A DNA stretch of 64,000 nt from an uncultured Alteromonadaceae bacterium. Lineage in GTDB: Bacteria; Pseudomonadota; Gammaproteobacteria; Enterobacterales; Alteromonadaceae. The position numbers and the translations under genes are program-made. Below the pieces are notes generated by a model that did not search any database, was not told where the DNA came from, and was given only the letters and a program-made list of their open reading frames with translations. Shown one piece after another: positions 1-9,923 of this stretch; the stretch's first letter is position 1; the number at the start of each line of letters is the position of its first letter. Location of the stretch: positions 186,001 to 250,000 of the forward strand of contig CANLWS010000010.1 in assembly GCA_947494925.1 (NCBI GenBank), in the 5' to 3' direction.

Positions 1-666
1 TGCATCATACCCTTTGAATATTGCTATCCAGGTACAAACAAATGCAAAAACAATGCTTTTAATGACACCGTTTAGCACGTCTTCGTTCCACTCAACTGTC
101 GATTGCATGATTGACCAGTAACTGCCCGCATCTACGCCTAACCAGTCAACACCCACAAGATGTCCACCTAAAATTCCCACTGCACTGAATATTAAGGCGA
201 GCAATGGCATGGAAATCATCCCTGCCCAGAGCCTTGGTGCGACAATTCGTCGCAAAGGATCGACAGCCATCATTTCCAAGCTACTTAATTGTTCGGTTGC
301 TTTCATCAAGCCAATTTCAGCGGTCAATGCTGAGCCAGCCCGCCCCGCAAACAATAATGCCGTAACAACAGGGCCAAGTTCTCTCAGTAATGACAATGCC
401 ACCATTGGTCCCAAGCTGCCCTCAGCTCCATAATCGACCAAAATGGTATAGCCTTGCAATGCCATAACCATGCCAATGAATAAGCCAGACACAATTATTA
501 TCGATAGAGATTGAACACCTACCACATAAATCTGTTTGATCGTCAGCGGAATATGTTTGAGCGGTCGAGGTTTCGCCACAACTGCACCTAAGAGTACAAA
601 AGTGGCGCGTCCGAAGGCGCTCAATTTGTCTAAAGTACCAGCCCCAAGTCTGGCAAACCATTCCAT
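1..666 (-). CDS. mlaE: MlaE, phospholipid ABC transporter permease (partial)
   Basis: Inner-membrane permease of the Mla system, which moves phospholipids between the outer and inner membranes with MlaF, MlaD and MlaB. Translating the reverse strand from an ATG at 664-666 gives [20 protein letters not shown], followed by hydrophobic segments and the conserved core around [20 protein letters not shown], typical of the MlaE/YrbE family. The frame stays open for 222 codons to the window edge, so about 40 C-terminal residues are missing (family length about 260). The start lies 3 bp after the mlaF stop, indicating translational coupling in an mlaFE(DCB) operon whose remaining genes should lie outside the window. 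Confidence 0.93.
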   Translation of the reverse strand, partial: MEWFARLGAGTLDKLSAFGRATFVLLGAVVAKPRPLKHIPLTIKQIYVVGVQSLSIIIVSGLFIGMVMALQGYTILVDYGAEGSLGPMVALSLLRELGPVVTALLFAGRAGSALTAEIGLMKATEQLSSLEMMAVDPLRRIVAPRLWAGMISMPLLALIFSAVGILGGHLVGVDWLGVDAGSYWSIMQSTVEWNEDVLNGVIKSIVFAFVCTWIAIFKGYDA

Positions 667-669
667 GTT

Positions 670-1464
670 CTAAGCCCCCAATAATTCATGTTCGATGGAT
701 TGTGCCGGAAAATGAAAGGGCACAGGACCATCGGCTTCACCGCGCAAAAACTGCTGTACGAGCGGGGAATCACTTTGTTTTATTTGTTCAGGCGTACCTG
801 AACCGATAATTTTTTGTTCTGCCAATATGTAAATGTAATCTGCGATTGTGAGCACTTCCGTCACATCATGGGTTACGACAACGCTGGTTAAATTTAGTGC
901 GTCGTTCAATTCTTTAATTAACTTTACCAGTACGCCCATCGATATAGGATCCTGCCCTGCGAAAGGCTCATCATAAAGAATCAACTCTGGATCCAAAGCA
1001 ATAGACCGGGCAAGTGCCGCTCTTCTTGCCATCCCGCCGGATAATTCACTTGGCATAAGGTCAGCTGCTCCGCGCAATCCCACGGCCTGCAACTTCATCA
1101 ACACCATGATACGGATAATCTTTTCTGATAAACGGGTGTGCTCACGAAGTGGAAACGCAATATTGTCGAATACCGTCATATCAGTAAAAAGCGCACCACT
1201 TTGGAAAAGCATACTCATCTGGCGCCTTACAGTGAATAGCCGGTTTCGTGTCATTCCTGGTATGGATTCACCTCTAAACCTTATGTCACCTGATTCAGGA
1301 CGCAATTGACCACCAATCAACTTCAGCAGTGTCGTTTTGCCTATTCCACTAGGCCCCATAATTGCTGTTGTCTTCCCTTTGGCGATTTGCAAGGAGATAT
1401 TGTCATAAATAACCCGTTGGCCGCGTTTGAAAGTCATACTTTCTATTTCTATCAAATTTTCCAT
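670..1464 (-). CDS. mlaF: MlaF, phospholipid ABC transporter ATPase
   Basis: Cytoplasmic ATPase that powers the MlaFEDB lipid transporter. The 264-residue protein has Walker A GPSGIGKTT near residue 37, the ABC signature LSGGM, Walker B ELILYDEP followed by FAGQDP, and the switch histidine in VVVTHD. Length matches the family. It is the first gene of the leftward mla operon, divergent from yrbG as in E. coli, so its promoter should lie in the 450-bp gap to its right. Nothing is odd in the sequence. Confidence 0.95.
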   Translation of the reverse strand: MENLIEIESMTFKRGQRVIYDNISLQIAKGKTTAIMGPSGIGKTTLLKLIGGQLRPESGDIRFRGESIPGMTRNRLFTVRRQMSMLFQSGALFTDMTVFDNIAFPLREHTRLSEKIIRIMVLMKLQAVGLRGAADLMPSELSGGMARRAALARSIALDPELILYDEPFAGQDPISMGVLVKLIKELNDALNLTSVVVTHDVTEVLTIADYIYILAEQKIIGSGTPEQIKQSDSPLVQQFLRGEADGPVPFHFPAQSIEHELLGA

Positions 1465-1855
1465 ATTTACTCCGCGTATGACTTTCTTTTGAAACCGATG
1501 CTCCTTTCCGAGAGCGACCTATTTGTGTCCATTTTAAGACTTTTCAAGGGCACAGGACAAAATCAATAAGTAACAAGATATAATCTAGCTTACACACAAT
1601 TACATTTTTAAGTCTTGTACTCTTATTACAAGGCCTCAGTTCACTTTTTTAAAAGCTCTTATGGACACTTACTGCTAAAGGTATTTTCAATGTATTTTTC
1701 ATCCATCTCATTCAAGAGCATGTCATTTGATCTTTTATTGCATAATATACTGGCGAGCGGATAAGGCTTGCTCTAACTTTTAGCAAAATAAATCGCAAAA
1801 ATTAGCGGGCACTCATCTTGAAACAACTTATTTTACCCTCATTCAACAAGGTTAT
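1465..1855. other. Divergent intergenic region mlaF / yrbG
   Basis: About 390 bp of AT-rich sequence between the leftward mla operon and the rightward yrbG-kds-lpt cluster. It must hold the promoters of both units, but I could not pick a convincing -35/-10 pair for either direction. No RNA gene or terminator is visible. At its right end it meets a short leader ORF and an AT-rich inverted repeat at 1859-1875 (arms AAAAACT and AGTTTTT, 3-nt spacer). Confidence 0.5.
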
Positions 1856-1924
1856 ATGAAAAACTCTAAGTTTTTGCGACAATTACAACAACTTTACTTT
1901 GTGAAACCTGAACGTGTTAATTGA
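1856..1924 (+). CDS. Possible 22-codon leader ORF overlapping the yrbG start
   Basis: An ATG at 1856 preceded by AAGG opens a 22-codon frame (MKNSKFLRQLQQ then LYFVKPERVN). It stops with TGA at 1922-1924, eight bases into yrbG in another frame. The yrbG GTG at 1914 has no clear ribosome site of its own, so ribosomes ending this leader could reinitiate there. The peptide shows no stretch of codons typical of an attenuator. It may be chance, but the ribosome site and the overlap make it worth recording. Confidence 0.35.
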   Translation: MKNSKFLRQLQQLYFVKPERVN

Positions 1925-2867
1925 AGTTTTTATTTTTATTGTAGGATTGGCGTGTTTGAGCTGGAGCGCCGACAGATTTGTTTTTGGCGCATCGGCGCTG
2001 GCAAAGAACATTGGTGTATCACCCATGATTATTGGTCTTACCATAGTCGCCATGGGTTCATCCGCACCGGAAATCGTTGTTTCAGCAACCGCATCTTATG
2101 CTGGCAACGTTAACACAGCAGTTGGTAACGCCTTGGGGTCAAACATTACCAATATTGCTTTGGTTTTAGCGTTGACCGCACTTTTTAAACCACTTTCTGT
2201 TACGTCAAGTACGCTACGCCGTGAAATGCCCGTGTTACTACTGGTCACCATCTTGGCTGTGTTCTTCCTATCTGATGGGTTCTTAACCAAAATTGAAGGT
2301 ATTTCCCTGATAATCCTATTCTTTTTAGTGATTGGCGGACTTACCTGGATATCAATGAATGTTGAAAAAGGTGATCTGCTCCAGAAAGAGACCGAAGAAG
2401 AACTCCCTTCCAATGTAAAAACATCAAATGCCGTTTTTTGGGTTATTGTTGGTTTAATATTTCTGCCATTAAGCGCGCACTTCATGGTTGAATCGGCAGT
2501 GGTAATTGCGCGTTTCTTCGGCATGAGCGATCTTGTCATTGGATTGACAATTATCGCGCTTGGCACCAGCTTACCTGAGTTGGCCGCAAGTATCGCCGGG
2601 GTATTAAAGGGTGAAGACGATTTGGCGTTGGGGAACATTATCGGATCCAACATATTTAACTTACTTGCAGTTTTGGCAATGCCGGGCTTGATTGCACCTG
2701 GCGCTATTGACCCGAATGCGGCATCACGGGATATGTATGCAATGCTGGCCGTCACCGTACTCCTGTTTGCCTTTAGTTTTAGTTTAAAAGGTTCACGATG
2801 TATTAATCGTTGGGAAGGCGGGGCCTTGTTCATGTGTTACTGTGCTTATGTGTACAGTATTTTATGA
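1914..2867 (+). CDS. yrbG: Calcium/sodium antiporter family protein YrbG
   Basis: Inner-membrane cation exchanger of the CaCA family. The 317 residues form two homologous halves of about five membrane segments each. Each half carries an alpha repeat: IIGLTIVAMGSSAPEIVVS near residue 37 and VIGLTIIALGTSLPELAAS near residue 208, followed by GNALGSNITN and GNIIGSNIFN. The GTG start is chosen because the N-terminus then aligns with the first helix and SADR motif of E. coli YrbG. It heads the kds-lpt cluster, 22 bp before kdsD. The ion transported is inferred from the family only. Confidence 0.9.
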   Translation: MLIEVFIFIVGLACLSWSADRFVFGASALAKNIGVSPMIIGLTIVAMGSSAPEIVVSATASYAGNVNTAVGNALGSNITNIALVLALTALFKPLSVTSSTLRREMPVLLLVTILAVFFLSDGFLTKIEGISLIILFFLVIGGLTWISMNVEKGDLLQKETEEELPSNVKTSNAVFWVIVGLIFLPLSAHFMVESAVVIARFFGMSDLVIGLTIIALGTSLPELAASIAGVLKGEDDLALGNIIGSNIFNLLAVLAMPGLIAPGAIDPNAASRDMYAMLAVTVLLFAFSFSLKGSRCINRWEGGALFMCYCAYVYSIL

Positions 2868-2889
2868 CCTTGTCGGATAGATAATAACC

Positions 2890-3858
2890 ATGACATCTAA
2901 TTTCGCGCGCTCTGGCTTGCGGGTTCTGGAAATAGAAAGCCAGGCAATCACGCAGTTGCATCAGTACATCGATGTAAATTTTGAACGGGCGTGTGAGTTG
3001 ATGCTGGGCTGCCGCGGCAAAATAGTGGTGTCTGGCATGGGTAAATCCGGACATATCGGACATAAAATCGCTTCAACACTTGCCAGCACAGGTACGCCAG
3101 CCTTTTTTATGCATCCGGGTGAGGCCAATCATGGTGATTTAGGCATGATCACCAAAGAAGACATATTACTGGCGATTTCTAACTCGGGCGAAACAGCAGA
3201 GCTGTTGGGCTTGTTACCTGTAGTTAAACGTCTAGGTGTGCCAATAATTGCCATGTCGAATAATCCGGCCAGCTCGCTTGGACAACATGCTGACGTGCAT
3301 TTGTGTATCAAAGTCGAGCAAGAAGCCTGTTCTCTTGGCCTGGCGCCGACCTCCAGTACAACGGCAACCCTGGTAATGGGCGATGCACTTGCTATTGCAT
3401 TGCTGGATGCTAATGGCTTTTCGTCTGACGATTTCGCCCTTTCTCACCCCGGCGGAAGCCTGGGGCGAAAATTACTGTTGAAGCTGGATGACATCATGCA
3501 CAAAGATGATTTGCTGCCTCTGGTGGATGAAGATCAATCCATATCAAATGCGTTATTGGAGATTTCCAGAAAAGGCTTAGGCATGACTGGCATCGTCAAT
3601 AAAAATGGCAAATTACTGGGCATTTTCACTGATGGTGACCTACGACGAGTATTGGATACTCAAATCGACCTGCACACCACAAAAGTTGGTGAGGTAATGA
3701 CTCAAACCAGTATAACAGCCAAAGCCACGACTCTTGCGGTCGAAGTGCTGAACCTGATGGAGGAGCACAAAATCAGCTCATTGTTCGCTATCGATGAATC
3801 TGGTAAACCTGTCGGTGCTATAAACATGCATTTGTTGCTCAAAGCTGGTGTGGTCTGA
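2890..3858 (+). CDS. kdsD: D-arabinose 5-phosphate isomerase KdsD
   Basis: Converts D-ribulose 5-phosphate to D-arabinose 5-phosphate, the first committed step of Kdo synthesis for lipopolysaccharide. The 322-residue protein has an N-terminal SIS domain (about 40-175; VSGMGKSGHIGHKIASTLAS, then ISNSGETAELL) and two C-terminal CBS domains (about 205-265 and 270-322). Length matches E. coli KdsD (328). It overlaps kdsC by one base (TGATG), so the two Kdo enzymes are probably translationally coupled. Confidence 0.95.
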   Translation: MTSNFARSGLRVLEIESQAITQLHQYIDVNFERACELMLGCRGKIVVSGMGKSGHIGHKIASTLASTGTPAFFMHPGEANHGDLGMITKEDILLAISNSGETAELLGLLPVVKRLGVPIIAMSNNPASSLGQHADVHLCIKVEQEACSLGLAPTSSTTATLVMGDALAIALLDANGFSSDDFALSHPGGSLGRKLLLKLDDIMHKDDLLPLVDEDQSISNALLEISRKGLGMTGIVNKNGKLLGIFTDGDLRRVLDTQIDLHTTKVGEVMTQTSITAKATTLAVEVLNLMEEHKISSLFAIDESGKPVGAINMHLLLKAGVV

Positions 3859-4412
3859 TGAAGCGCGTATCTACCTTGTATGGTGAAATTGAACAGTCCC
3901 TTTTTGACAAATTAGCAAATATTTCACTGCTCGTCTGTGATGTTGACGGCGTTTTTTCCGATGGCCGAATATATATGGGGAACGCTGGAGAAGAACTAAA
4001 GGCATTCCATACCCTGGACGGCTATGGCGTAAAGGCGGTGGAAAAAATAGGTGTCACTGTGGCAATTGTCACAGGTAGACAGTCTGCTATTGTTGAAAAC
4101 AGAATGTCCGCTCTGGGGATCAAACATATAATTCAGGGACAGGAGCAAAAACAGCACTCTGTTGCCAAACTTCAACAAGAACTGGGTATTTTGCCGGAGC
4201 ATACTGCTTCGATTGGTGACGACATGCCTGATATCGGCATGTTTTCTCTCAGTGCTGTTTCCTTCAGTGTGATCTCCGGGCATCCATTCGTGCAGCGTTC
4301 CGCCGATTATGTGACGACCTGTCGTGGAGGATTTGGAGCAGTCAGGGAAGTGTGCGACCTGTTATTACAGGCAAAAGGGAAACTAAACGTGATCCATGGC
4401 GCCAGTATATGA
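3858..4412 (+). CDS. kdsC: KDO-8-phosphate phosphatase KdsC
   Basis: HAD-superfamily phosphatase that removes phosphate from 3-deoxy-D-manno-octulosonate 8-phosphate. The 184 residues contain the nucleophile motif CDVDGVFSDG (D28, D30), motif II in VAIVTGRQS and the metal site IGDDMPDIGM. There is no cap domain, as expected for the C0 tetrameric KdsC type (E. coli 188 residues). It overlaps kdsD at its start and lptC at its end (ATGA), so Kdo synthesis and LPS export genes are co-translated. Confidence 0.95.
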   Translation: MKRVSTLYGEIEQSLFDKLANISLLVCDVDGVFSDGRIYMGNAGEELKAFHTLDGYGVKAVEKIGVTVAIVTGRQSAIVENRMSALGIKHIIQGQEQKQHSVAKLQQELGILPEHTASIGDDMPDIGMFSLSAVSFSVISGHPFVQRSADYVTTCRGGFGAVREVCDLLLQAKGKLNVIHGASI

Positions 4413-4969
4413 ACCGCATCAGTATCAGCATATCAGTTCTGTTTATTCTAGTTCTGCTGATATACTTGCCGACCTGGATGACCCCAGAGCCAAATTTAAC
4501 ACCTGATGGACAAGAGGAAGCCTGGATCCCAAATTACCAGGCTCGTAATATGCGAAGCACGCTTTACAATGAAGAAGGCGAAGTAAATCATGAAGTGTAT
4601 GCCCAGAAAATGGAGCATTACCAGCTGTTAGGTTTCACTTTGTTCAGGCAGCCTCAATATACGATTTACGTAAAAAATCAGGCCCAACCATGGCATGTGG
4701 TGGCAGCGGAAGGCACACTATACGAAGACAATCGTATTCAGCTTGAAACCGATGTGGTAATTCGAAGTCAAACGGAAGAAGGATTTGTTCGCACTATAAA
4801 ATCGAACTTTCTGGAAATCAATTTGAATGATCAGACGATGTCATCTGATCAACCGGTAGAAATTGCTGGCCAAAACTTTTTAATAAACAGTAATGGCTTT
4901 GAGGGTAACCTTGCAACCTTACAATTTGAGTTTAAAGAACATGTGCAAACCCAATTTACTGCTCAGTAA
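4409..4969 (+). CDS. lptC: LPS export protein LptC
   Basis: Bitopic inner-membrane component of the Lpt bridge that receives LPS from LptB2FG and passes it to LptA. The start is set at the ATG overlapping the kdsC stop, because MNRISISISVLFILVLLIYL then forms a proper N-terminal membrane anchor; an upstream GTG at 4352 would add 19 residues inside kdsC. The remaining about 160 residues form the periplasmic beta-jellyroll (YNEEGEVNHEVYAQKMEHY region). Length 186 fits the family (191 in E. coli). Confidence 0.92.
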   Translation: MNRISISISVLFILVLLIYLPTWMTPEPNLTPDGQEEAWIPNYQARNMRSTLYNEEGEVNHEVYAQKMEHYQLLGFTLFRQPQYTIYVKNQAQPWHVVAAEGTLYEDNRIQLETDVVIRSQTEEGFVRTIKSNFLEINLNDQTMSSDQPVEIAGQNFLINSNGFEGNLATLQFEFKEHVQTQFTAQ

Positions 4970-5519
4970 ACTATTAGTGATCTGCGCGCTGCTGGTCAGT
5001 GCAGTTGCTGGCGCAGCTGAAAAAAACTTTGATCTTCCGATAAACGTAGATTCTCGATATCAGTTTGCTGACGGAATTAAAAGAACAACCTTGTTCACCG
5101 AGGATGTGCATATTACTCAGGGGACGCTGAGTATTGATGCTGACGAAGTTGAGGTGATTGCCGGGGCGGACAGCGACGAATTGCAAACTTTCATCGCAAG
5201 GGGAAAACCTGCTTCTTATAGTCAAACAATGGAAGATGGTACAGTTGTGAAGGCATCAGCTAATGAAATTAAGTATGTTGTTGCTGAGCGCACTATTACC
5301 TTAACAGGTGGCGCTGAATTAAAGCAGGACAGCACGGAAGTTAAAGGTGAATCCATCAGCTACAATATAGAACTTGAGCAGGTAATTGCTGAGGGTGACA
5401 GTTCGGAAGATGGAAGAGTCAAAACCACCTTTAATCCCCGTTCAGTTAAACGTCAAAGTACAGATCAAGATAGTGTTACTACTTCACAAGACGATACTAC
5501 AAAGGAAGATCAGCCTTAA
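4941..5519 (+). CDS. lptA: LPS transport periplasmic protein LptA
   Basis: Periplasmic jellyroll protein that polymerises into the bridge carrying LPS to LptD. The ATG at 4941 gives a signal peptide ([20 protein letters not shown], cut near AAEKN). The OstA-like domain follows, with [13 protein letters not shown] and [13 protein letters not shown]. An upstream start at 4893 is possible but would precede the signal peptide with 16 residues overlapping lptC. The gene starts inside lptC (29-bp overlap) and its stop overlaps the lptB ATG. The hydrophilic Ser/Thr/Asp-rich tail is common in this family. Confidence 0.92.
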   Translation: MCKPNLLLSKLLVICALLVSAVAGAAEKNFDLPINVDSRYQFADGIKRTTLFTEDVHITQGTLSIDADEVEVIAGADSDELQTFIARGKPASYSQTMEDGTVVKASANEIKYVVAERTITLTGGAELKQDSTEVKGESISYNIELEQVIAEGDSSEDGRVKTTFNPRSVKRQSTDQDSVTTSQDDTTKEDQP

Positions 5520-6244
5520 TGGCCACCCTTAAAGCGACTCATCTTGCCAAGTCTTATAAATCCAGGCAGGTCGTAAGAAATGTGAGTATTGAAGTTTCTA
5601 CCGGGCAAATTGTCGGGCTTCTCGGACCAAACGGCGCAGGTAAAACCACAACCTTCTACATGATAGTTGGGCTGGTTCCGCTGGACAAAGGTGAAATTTT
5701 TATCGACCAGACGGAACTGACATTACAACCCATGCATGAGCGCGCCAGACAAGGGATTGGTTACCTGCCTCAGGAATCATCTATTTTCAGAAAATTGACC
5801 GTCTATCAAAATTTGATGGCCATTTTGCAGACCCGTAAGGAATTGTCTTCTGAACAACGTGAGCAGGAAGCAGATGCCTTGCTCGATGAATTTAATATTA
5901 ACCATATTCGAAATAGTCTGGGAATGAGCCTTTCTGGAGGAGAGCGGCGCAGAGTAGAAATTGCCAGAGCCTTGGCGGCAGATCCGGAATTTATTTTATT
6001 GGATGAACCTTTTGCAGGAGTTGATCCAATTTCAGTTAATGATATAAAGAAGATCATACAACACTTGCGAGAACGCGGGATTGGCGTATTAATAACCGAT
6101 CACAATGTGAGAGAAACACTGGATGTGTGCGAGAAAGCATATATTGTCAGTCACGGTGAATTAATAGCGTCTGGCTCAGCTGAGCAGGTATTAAACAACC
6201 AACAAGTCAGAGATGTATACCTAGGCGAACAATTCAGGCTATAG
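5519..6244 (+). CDS. lptB: LPS export ABC transporter ATPase LptB
   Basis: Cytoplasmic ATPase that drives extraction of LPS from the inner membrane with LptF and LptG, which are not in this window. The 241 residues include Walker [13 protein letters not shown], the Q-loop in [13 protein letters not shown], signature [16 protein letters not shown], Walker [14 protein letters not shown] and the switch histidine in [10 protein letters not shown]. The C-terminal YLGEQFRL matches LptB. It is coupled to lptA by a one-base overlap and followed by rpoN after 62 bp. Confidence 0.96.
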   Translation: MATLKATHLAKSYKSRQVVRNVSIEVSTGQIVGLLGPNGAGKTTTFYMIVGLVPLDKGEIFIDQTELTLQPMHERARQGIGYLPQESSIFRKLTVYQNLMAILQTRKELSSEQREQEADALLDEFNINHIRNSLGMSLSGGERRRVEIARALAADPEFILLDEPFAGVDPISVNDIKKIIQHLRERGIGVLITDHNVRETLDVCEKAYIVSHGELIASGSAEQVLNNQQVRDVYLGEQFRL

Positions 6245-6306
6245 TTAAGGTATCTATCACTATCACACAGCTCTTTGGCTAACGAAATAAGTATTAAAAA
6301 ACATAA

Positions 6307-7785
6307 ATGAAACCCTCTTTACAGTTAAAATTTAGCCAACAACTCACCATGACGCCGCAGCTGCAACAAGCTATTCGGCTGCTCCAGTTATCGACGCTTG
6401 ATTTGCAACAAGAAATTCAAGAGGCTCTGGAGTCAAACCCTCTTCTTGAAGTAGAAGAATCTTCTGAGGGGCTTAATGGTGAAGCTTCCTTGGCTGAAGT
6501 GTCAAAAAACGAAAAGAAAGAAGATGCAGCTGAGGTTGCGTCAGACAGCGTTGAAGTCAATGATGCTATGGAAAACAGTGATGTTCCGGATGAATTACCT
6601 TTAGACAGCACCTGGGACGAGTATTACAGCGCCTCTTCTGCACCTGCACCTATGTCAGGTGGTGGAGCCGACGATGAAATGGTGTTTCAGGGTGAAACAA
6701 CCGAAAATATACAGGATCATTTGCTCTGGCAAATGCAATTGACCCCCTTCAGCGAAACAGATACCGCAATTGCCATTGCCATTATCGATTCGATTGATGA
6801 TTCGGGTTATCTGACAATCAGTACAGAAGACGTATTAGAGAGTCTCGATAATGAAGAAGTCGAGTTGGATGAAGTAGAGTGCGTACTCAAGCGAATTCAA
6901 ATGTTTGATCCCATTGGTTCAGGATCCCGCACACCACAAGAATGCCTGTTGGTGCAACTCAGACAATTTGCTGAAGATACACCATGGGTGGAAGAAGCCC
7001 GACTTCTTATCACCGAATATTCCGATCTGTTAGGCAGCAAAGATTACCGAACCCTGATGCGTAAAACGCGCCTCAAAGAAGCCGATCTGGCTGAAGCTAT
7101 GCGATTACTGCAAACCCTAAATCCGCGTCCGGGCAGTGCCTTGATTACGGGTGAGCCGGAATACGTGATCCCAGATGTATCTGTCAACAAGAAAAATGGC
7201 AGATGGGTGGTTGAACTTAATCCCGATAGCCTACCCAAACTGAATGTGAATCAACAGTATGCTGCCATGAGCAGAAACGCTCGTAACAGCAGTGATAGTC
7301 AATTTATTCGTTCTCATATGCAGGAAGCCAAATGGTTTATTAAGAGCCTTGAAAGCCGTAACGATACCCTGCTAAAAGTTGCTAATTGTATTGTTCAGCA
7401 ACAAATGGGCTTCTTCGAACATGGTCCGGAAATGATGAAGCCTATGGTTTTGAATGACGTGGCTGAAATGGTCGACATGCATGAATCAACGATATCCAGA
7501 GTCACAACTCAAAAATACATGCATACACCAAGGGGTATTTTCGAACTCAAATATTTCTTTTCCAGCCATGTTGCAACCGACTCTGGCGGCGAATGCTCGT
7601 CCACTGCAATAAGAGCACTGATTAAAAAGTTAGTTGCAGCTGAAAAACCGAATAAACCGTTAAGTGATAGTAAAATTGCCCAATTGTTGGCTGACCAAGG
7701 TATTAAAGTGGCGCGGCGGACAATCGCAAAGTACCGGGAATCATTGTCGATCCCACCGTCTAACCAACGTAAAAGTCTTATTTAG
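6307..7785 (+). CDS. rpoN: RNA polymerase sigma-54 factor RpoN
   Basis: Alternative sigma factor for promoters of the -24/-12 class, dependent on AAA+ activators. The 492 residues show the Gln-rich region I ([20 protein letters not shown] near residues 12-31), an acidic linker (about 50-120), the core-binding domain, an HTH region ([20 protein letters not shown]) and the C-terminal RpoN box [17 protein letters not shown]. Length is normal. It is followed by hpf, ptsN, rapZ and npr, the usual rpoN-linked nitrogen PTS set. I saw no clear -24/-12 promoter in the window. Confidence 0.96.
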   Translation: MKPSLQLKFSQQLTMTPQLQQAIRLLQLSTLDLQQEIQEALESNPLLEVEESSEGLNGEASLAEVSKNEKKEDAAEVASDSVEVNDAMENSDVPDELPLDSTWDEYYSASSAPAPMSGGGADDEMVFQGETTENIQDHLLWQMQLTPFSETDTAIAIAIIDSIDDSGYLTISTEDVLESLDNEEVELDEVECVLKRIQMFDPIGSGSRTPQECLLVQLRQFAEDTPWVEEARLLITEYSDLLGSKDYRTLMRKTRLKEADLAEAMRLLQTLNPRPGSALITGEPEYVIPDVSVNKKNGRWVVELNPDSLPKLNVNQQYAAMSRNARNSSDSQFIRSHMQEAKWFIKSLESRNDTLLKVANCIVQQQMGFFEHGPEMMKPMVLNDVAEMVDMHESTISRVTTQKYMHTPRGIFELKYFFSSHVATDSGGECSSTAIRALIKKLVAAEKPNKPLSDSKIAQLLADQGIKVARRTIAKYRESLSIPPSNQRKSLI

Positions 7786-7811
7786 ACTTATCAAAAGAAG
7801 GAAGACGCCAT

Positions 7812-8099
7812 ATGCAAATCAACCTGACTGGCCATCACGTGGAAATTACAGATTCGTTGAGAGATTATGTAGACACGAAATTCACTAAACTGGAACGGCA
7901 CTTCGATCATATTAACAACGTTCATGTCATTCTGAATGTTGAAAAACTGAATCAAAAAGCAGAAGCAACAATGCACCTGAAAGGGGGCGAAGTGTTTGCA
8001 ACTTCTGAGCACAATGACATGTATGCTGCTATCGATACGTTGATAGACAAGTTGGACAGACAGGTCATTAAGCACAAAGAAAAAATAAAACGGCATTAA
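7812..8099 (+). CDS. hpf: Ribosome hibernation promoting factor HPF (short form)
   Basis: Binds the small ribosomal subunit at the decoding and tRNA sites during stationary phase and helps form inactive 100S dimers. The 95-residue protein is the short type, with only the S30AE domain (begins MQINLTGHHVEITDSLRDYV) and a basic C-terminus (KHKEKIKRH). A ribosome site, GGAAG, lies 8 bp before the ATG. The gene sits between rpoN and ptsN as in other gammaproteobacteria. Confidence 0.94.
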   Translation: MQINLTGHHVEITDSLRDYVDTKFTKLERHFDHINNVHVILNVEKLNQKAEATMHLKGGEVFATSEHNDMYAAIDTLIDKLDRQVIKHKEKIKRH

Positions 8100-8122
8100 A
8101 CGATTAACAGATAAGTATTTTA

Positions 8123-8566
8123 ATGGAAATTAAAGACATACTTTCCCCTGACTGCACCAAGTGTGCAGTTCAGGGAACTAGCAAAAAACGTATTCTCGAA
8201 GTCATCAGCCAAATTGCCTCTCAACATATAAAAGATATTGAACAATCGACAATTTTAGCCAGCCTGCTGAGTCGTGAAAAAATGGGTAGTACTGGAATTG
8301 GTAATGGCATTGCGCTTCCACACGGCAGACTATCAGGCTTGGAACAAGTATTTGCCATATTGGTAACCTGCAAGCCCTCTGTGCAGTTCGATGCAATCGA
8401 CAACAAACCTGTGGACATATTTTTTGCGTTGCTGGTGCCTGAAGACCAGGCCCAGGGACACTTGCAGACACTCGCCACTATTGCCGGCAAACTTAGCGAT
8501 AAAGACACAGTCAAATCATTAAGAAATGCGGGCGGCAGCCAACAACTTTTCGAGGCCATGATTTAA
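8123..8566 (+). CDS. ptsN: Nitrogen-PTS EIIA protein PtsN
   Basis: EIIA-type phosphoacceptor of the nitrogen phosphotransferase system; it signals by phosphorylation state rather than transporting sugar. The 147 residues include the phosphorylation motif [11 protein letters not shown] with the acceptor histidine at about residue 67, and [14 protein letters not shown]-type core strands. It is slightly shorter than E. coli PtsN (163), mainly at the C-terminus. The final TAATG overlaps the rapZ start, so it is coupled to rapZ. Confidence 0.93.
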   Translation: MEIKDILSPDCTKCAVQGTSKKRILEVISQIASQHIKDIEQSTILASLLSREKMGSTGIGNGIALPHGRLSGLEQVFAILVTCKPSVQFDAIDNKPVDIFFALLVPEDQAQGHLQTLATIAGKLSDKDTVKSLRNAGGSQQLFEAMI

Positions 8567-9411
8567 TGAAGCTCATTATCATCAGCGGACGTTCCGGCTC
8601 AGGTAAATCTATCGCACTGCGGGCGCTTGAGGATTTAGGGTATTACTGTGTGGACAATATTCCGGTGAATCTTCTCCCCACGCTAACCCACACCGTTGTG
8701 GATGAATACGATCAGGTTGCTGTTAGTATTGATGTCCGAAACCTCCCCAAGAACCCTAACGAGCTAGTAGAAATACTCGATTATCTGCCTGCCACCTGGG
8801 ATATGACAATACTCTATCTGGATGCCAGCGATGACATGTTGGTCAAACGCTTCAGCGAAACCAGACGACTGCACCCTTTGTCCAAACAGAACAAATCACT
8901 GGCAGATGCGATCCAGGCTGAAAGTCAGCTTCTGGCACCGATAGCTGAGAGGGCCGACTTATATCTCGACACCGATAAGCTTTCGGTTCATCAACTGGCC
9001 GAACTGGTCAGAGAGAGAATCCTGGGCAAAAAGAGCTCAAGATTGGTGTTGGTGTTTGAATCATTTGGATTTAAATACGGTATCCCGAAAGATGCGGATT
9101 ATGTTTTTGACGCTCGCTTTTTGCCTAACCCTCATTGGGAGCCGGATTTAAAACACCTGACCGGACTTGATTCGCCGGTGGAAATTTTTCTCGGTTCACA
9201 ACCCATAGTGACCAAATTTATCTGGCAAATCCAGAATCTGATCTCCACCTGGCTTCCCCATCTTGAACGAAACAATCGCAGCTACGTCACCGTTGCCATC
9301 GGCTGTACTGGTGGTCAACATCGTTCTGTGTATGTGGTAGAAGCGCTGGCAAAGACATTTGGTGCCTCTCATCCAGACGTGCAAATCCGACACCGGGAAC
9401 TCAATCGCTGA
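8566..9411 (+). CDS. rapZ: RNase adapter / nucleotide-binding protein RapZ
   Basis: In E. coli this protein binds the GlmZ small RNA and presents it to RNase E, controlling glucosamine-6-phosphate synthase. The 281 residues have the N-terminal Walker A GRSGSGKS (residues 8-15), a kinase-like domain, and a C-terminal RNA-binding domain with the conserved [12 protein letters not shown]. Length matches the family (284). Its stop overlaps the npr ATG (TGATG). No GlmZ-like RNA was seen in the window, so the RNA-adapter role is inferred from the family. Confidence 0.94.
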   Translation: MKLIIISGRSGSGKSIALRALEDLGYYCVDNIPVNLLPTLTHTVVDEYDQVAVSIDVRNLPKNPNELVEILDYLPATWDMTILYLDASDDMLVKRFSETRRLHPLSKQNKSLADAIQAESQLLAPIAERADLYLDTDKLSVHQLAELVRERILGKKSSRLVLVFESFGFKYGIPKDADYVFDARFLPNPHWEPDLKHLTGLDSPVEIFLGSQPIVTKFIWQIQNLISTWLPHLERNNRSYVTVAIGCTGGQHRSVYVVEALAKTFGASHPDVQIRHRELNR

Positions 9412-9683
9412 TGCGTTTGGAAAAAACGCTGTTGATTGTTAACAAACTTGGGTTGCATGCCCGAGCCGCCACTCAACTGGTCCAGCTTGCCAATCAATTT
9501 GATGCTGAAATCTCAATTCAACAAGGTGAAAAAACAGCCTCTGCAAACAGCGTGTTGGGTTTAATGATGCTGGAAAGTTATCAAGGTAAAGAGGTGAACG
9601 TGATTAGTGAAGGCGCAGAAGCGGAAGAAGCCCTTGCCGCGATCGAAAAGCTAATTGTCGAAAAGTTTAACGAAAATGAGTAG
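9411..9683 (+). CDS. npr: Nitrogen-PTS phosphocarrier NPr (PtsO)
   Basis: HPr-like carrier that passes phosphate from PtsP (EINtr) to PtsN. The 90 residues include the active-site histidine in LGLHARAATQLV (H16) and the serine region SANSVLGLMML. It is the last gene of the rpoN-hpf-ptsN-rapZ-npr run, overlapping rapZ by one base. In related genomes mgtE commonly follows directly; here a metalloprotease gene intervenes. Confidence 0.94.
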   Translation: MRLEKTLLIVNKLGLHARAATQLVQLANQFDAEISIQQGEKTASANSVLGLMMLESYQGKEVNVISEGAEAEEALAAIEKLIVEKFNENE

Positions 9684-9923
9684 TGATTCCGCGATAGCCG
9701 GTTAATCTATACGACCAATCCCTCCCAACGTTGCAAAATCAGCTACTTTGGTCTAGTTTGAGTATTGCCTTGTTGACGAATAATTTTTTGTCCAAGAGCA
9801 TCTTTGCTGGCGTCTGCGCAGTTCCGAATTACCCGCCTTAGTATTCAAAATAACCAAGCTTGCTGCCAGTAATGATATTGGGAAGTTAGCATGTTTGGTT
9901 TCGTAAACAGAAGGAATTGAACA

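Noticed and set aside
209-433. 74-residue plus-strand ORF
   Set aside because: Antisense shadow of mlaE with no ribosome site or family match.
422-661. 79-residue minus-strand ORF before mlaF's neighbour
   Set aside because: It is a different frame of the mlaE coding strand; the true MlaE frame starts at 666 and stays open to the window edge.
2096-2833. 245-residue ORF antisense to yrbG
   Set aside because: Long only because of codon bias in yrbG; composition is low quality and YrbG has clear family motifs.
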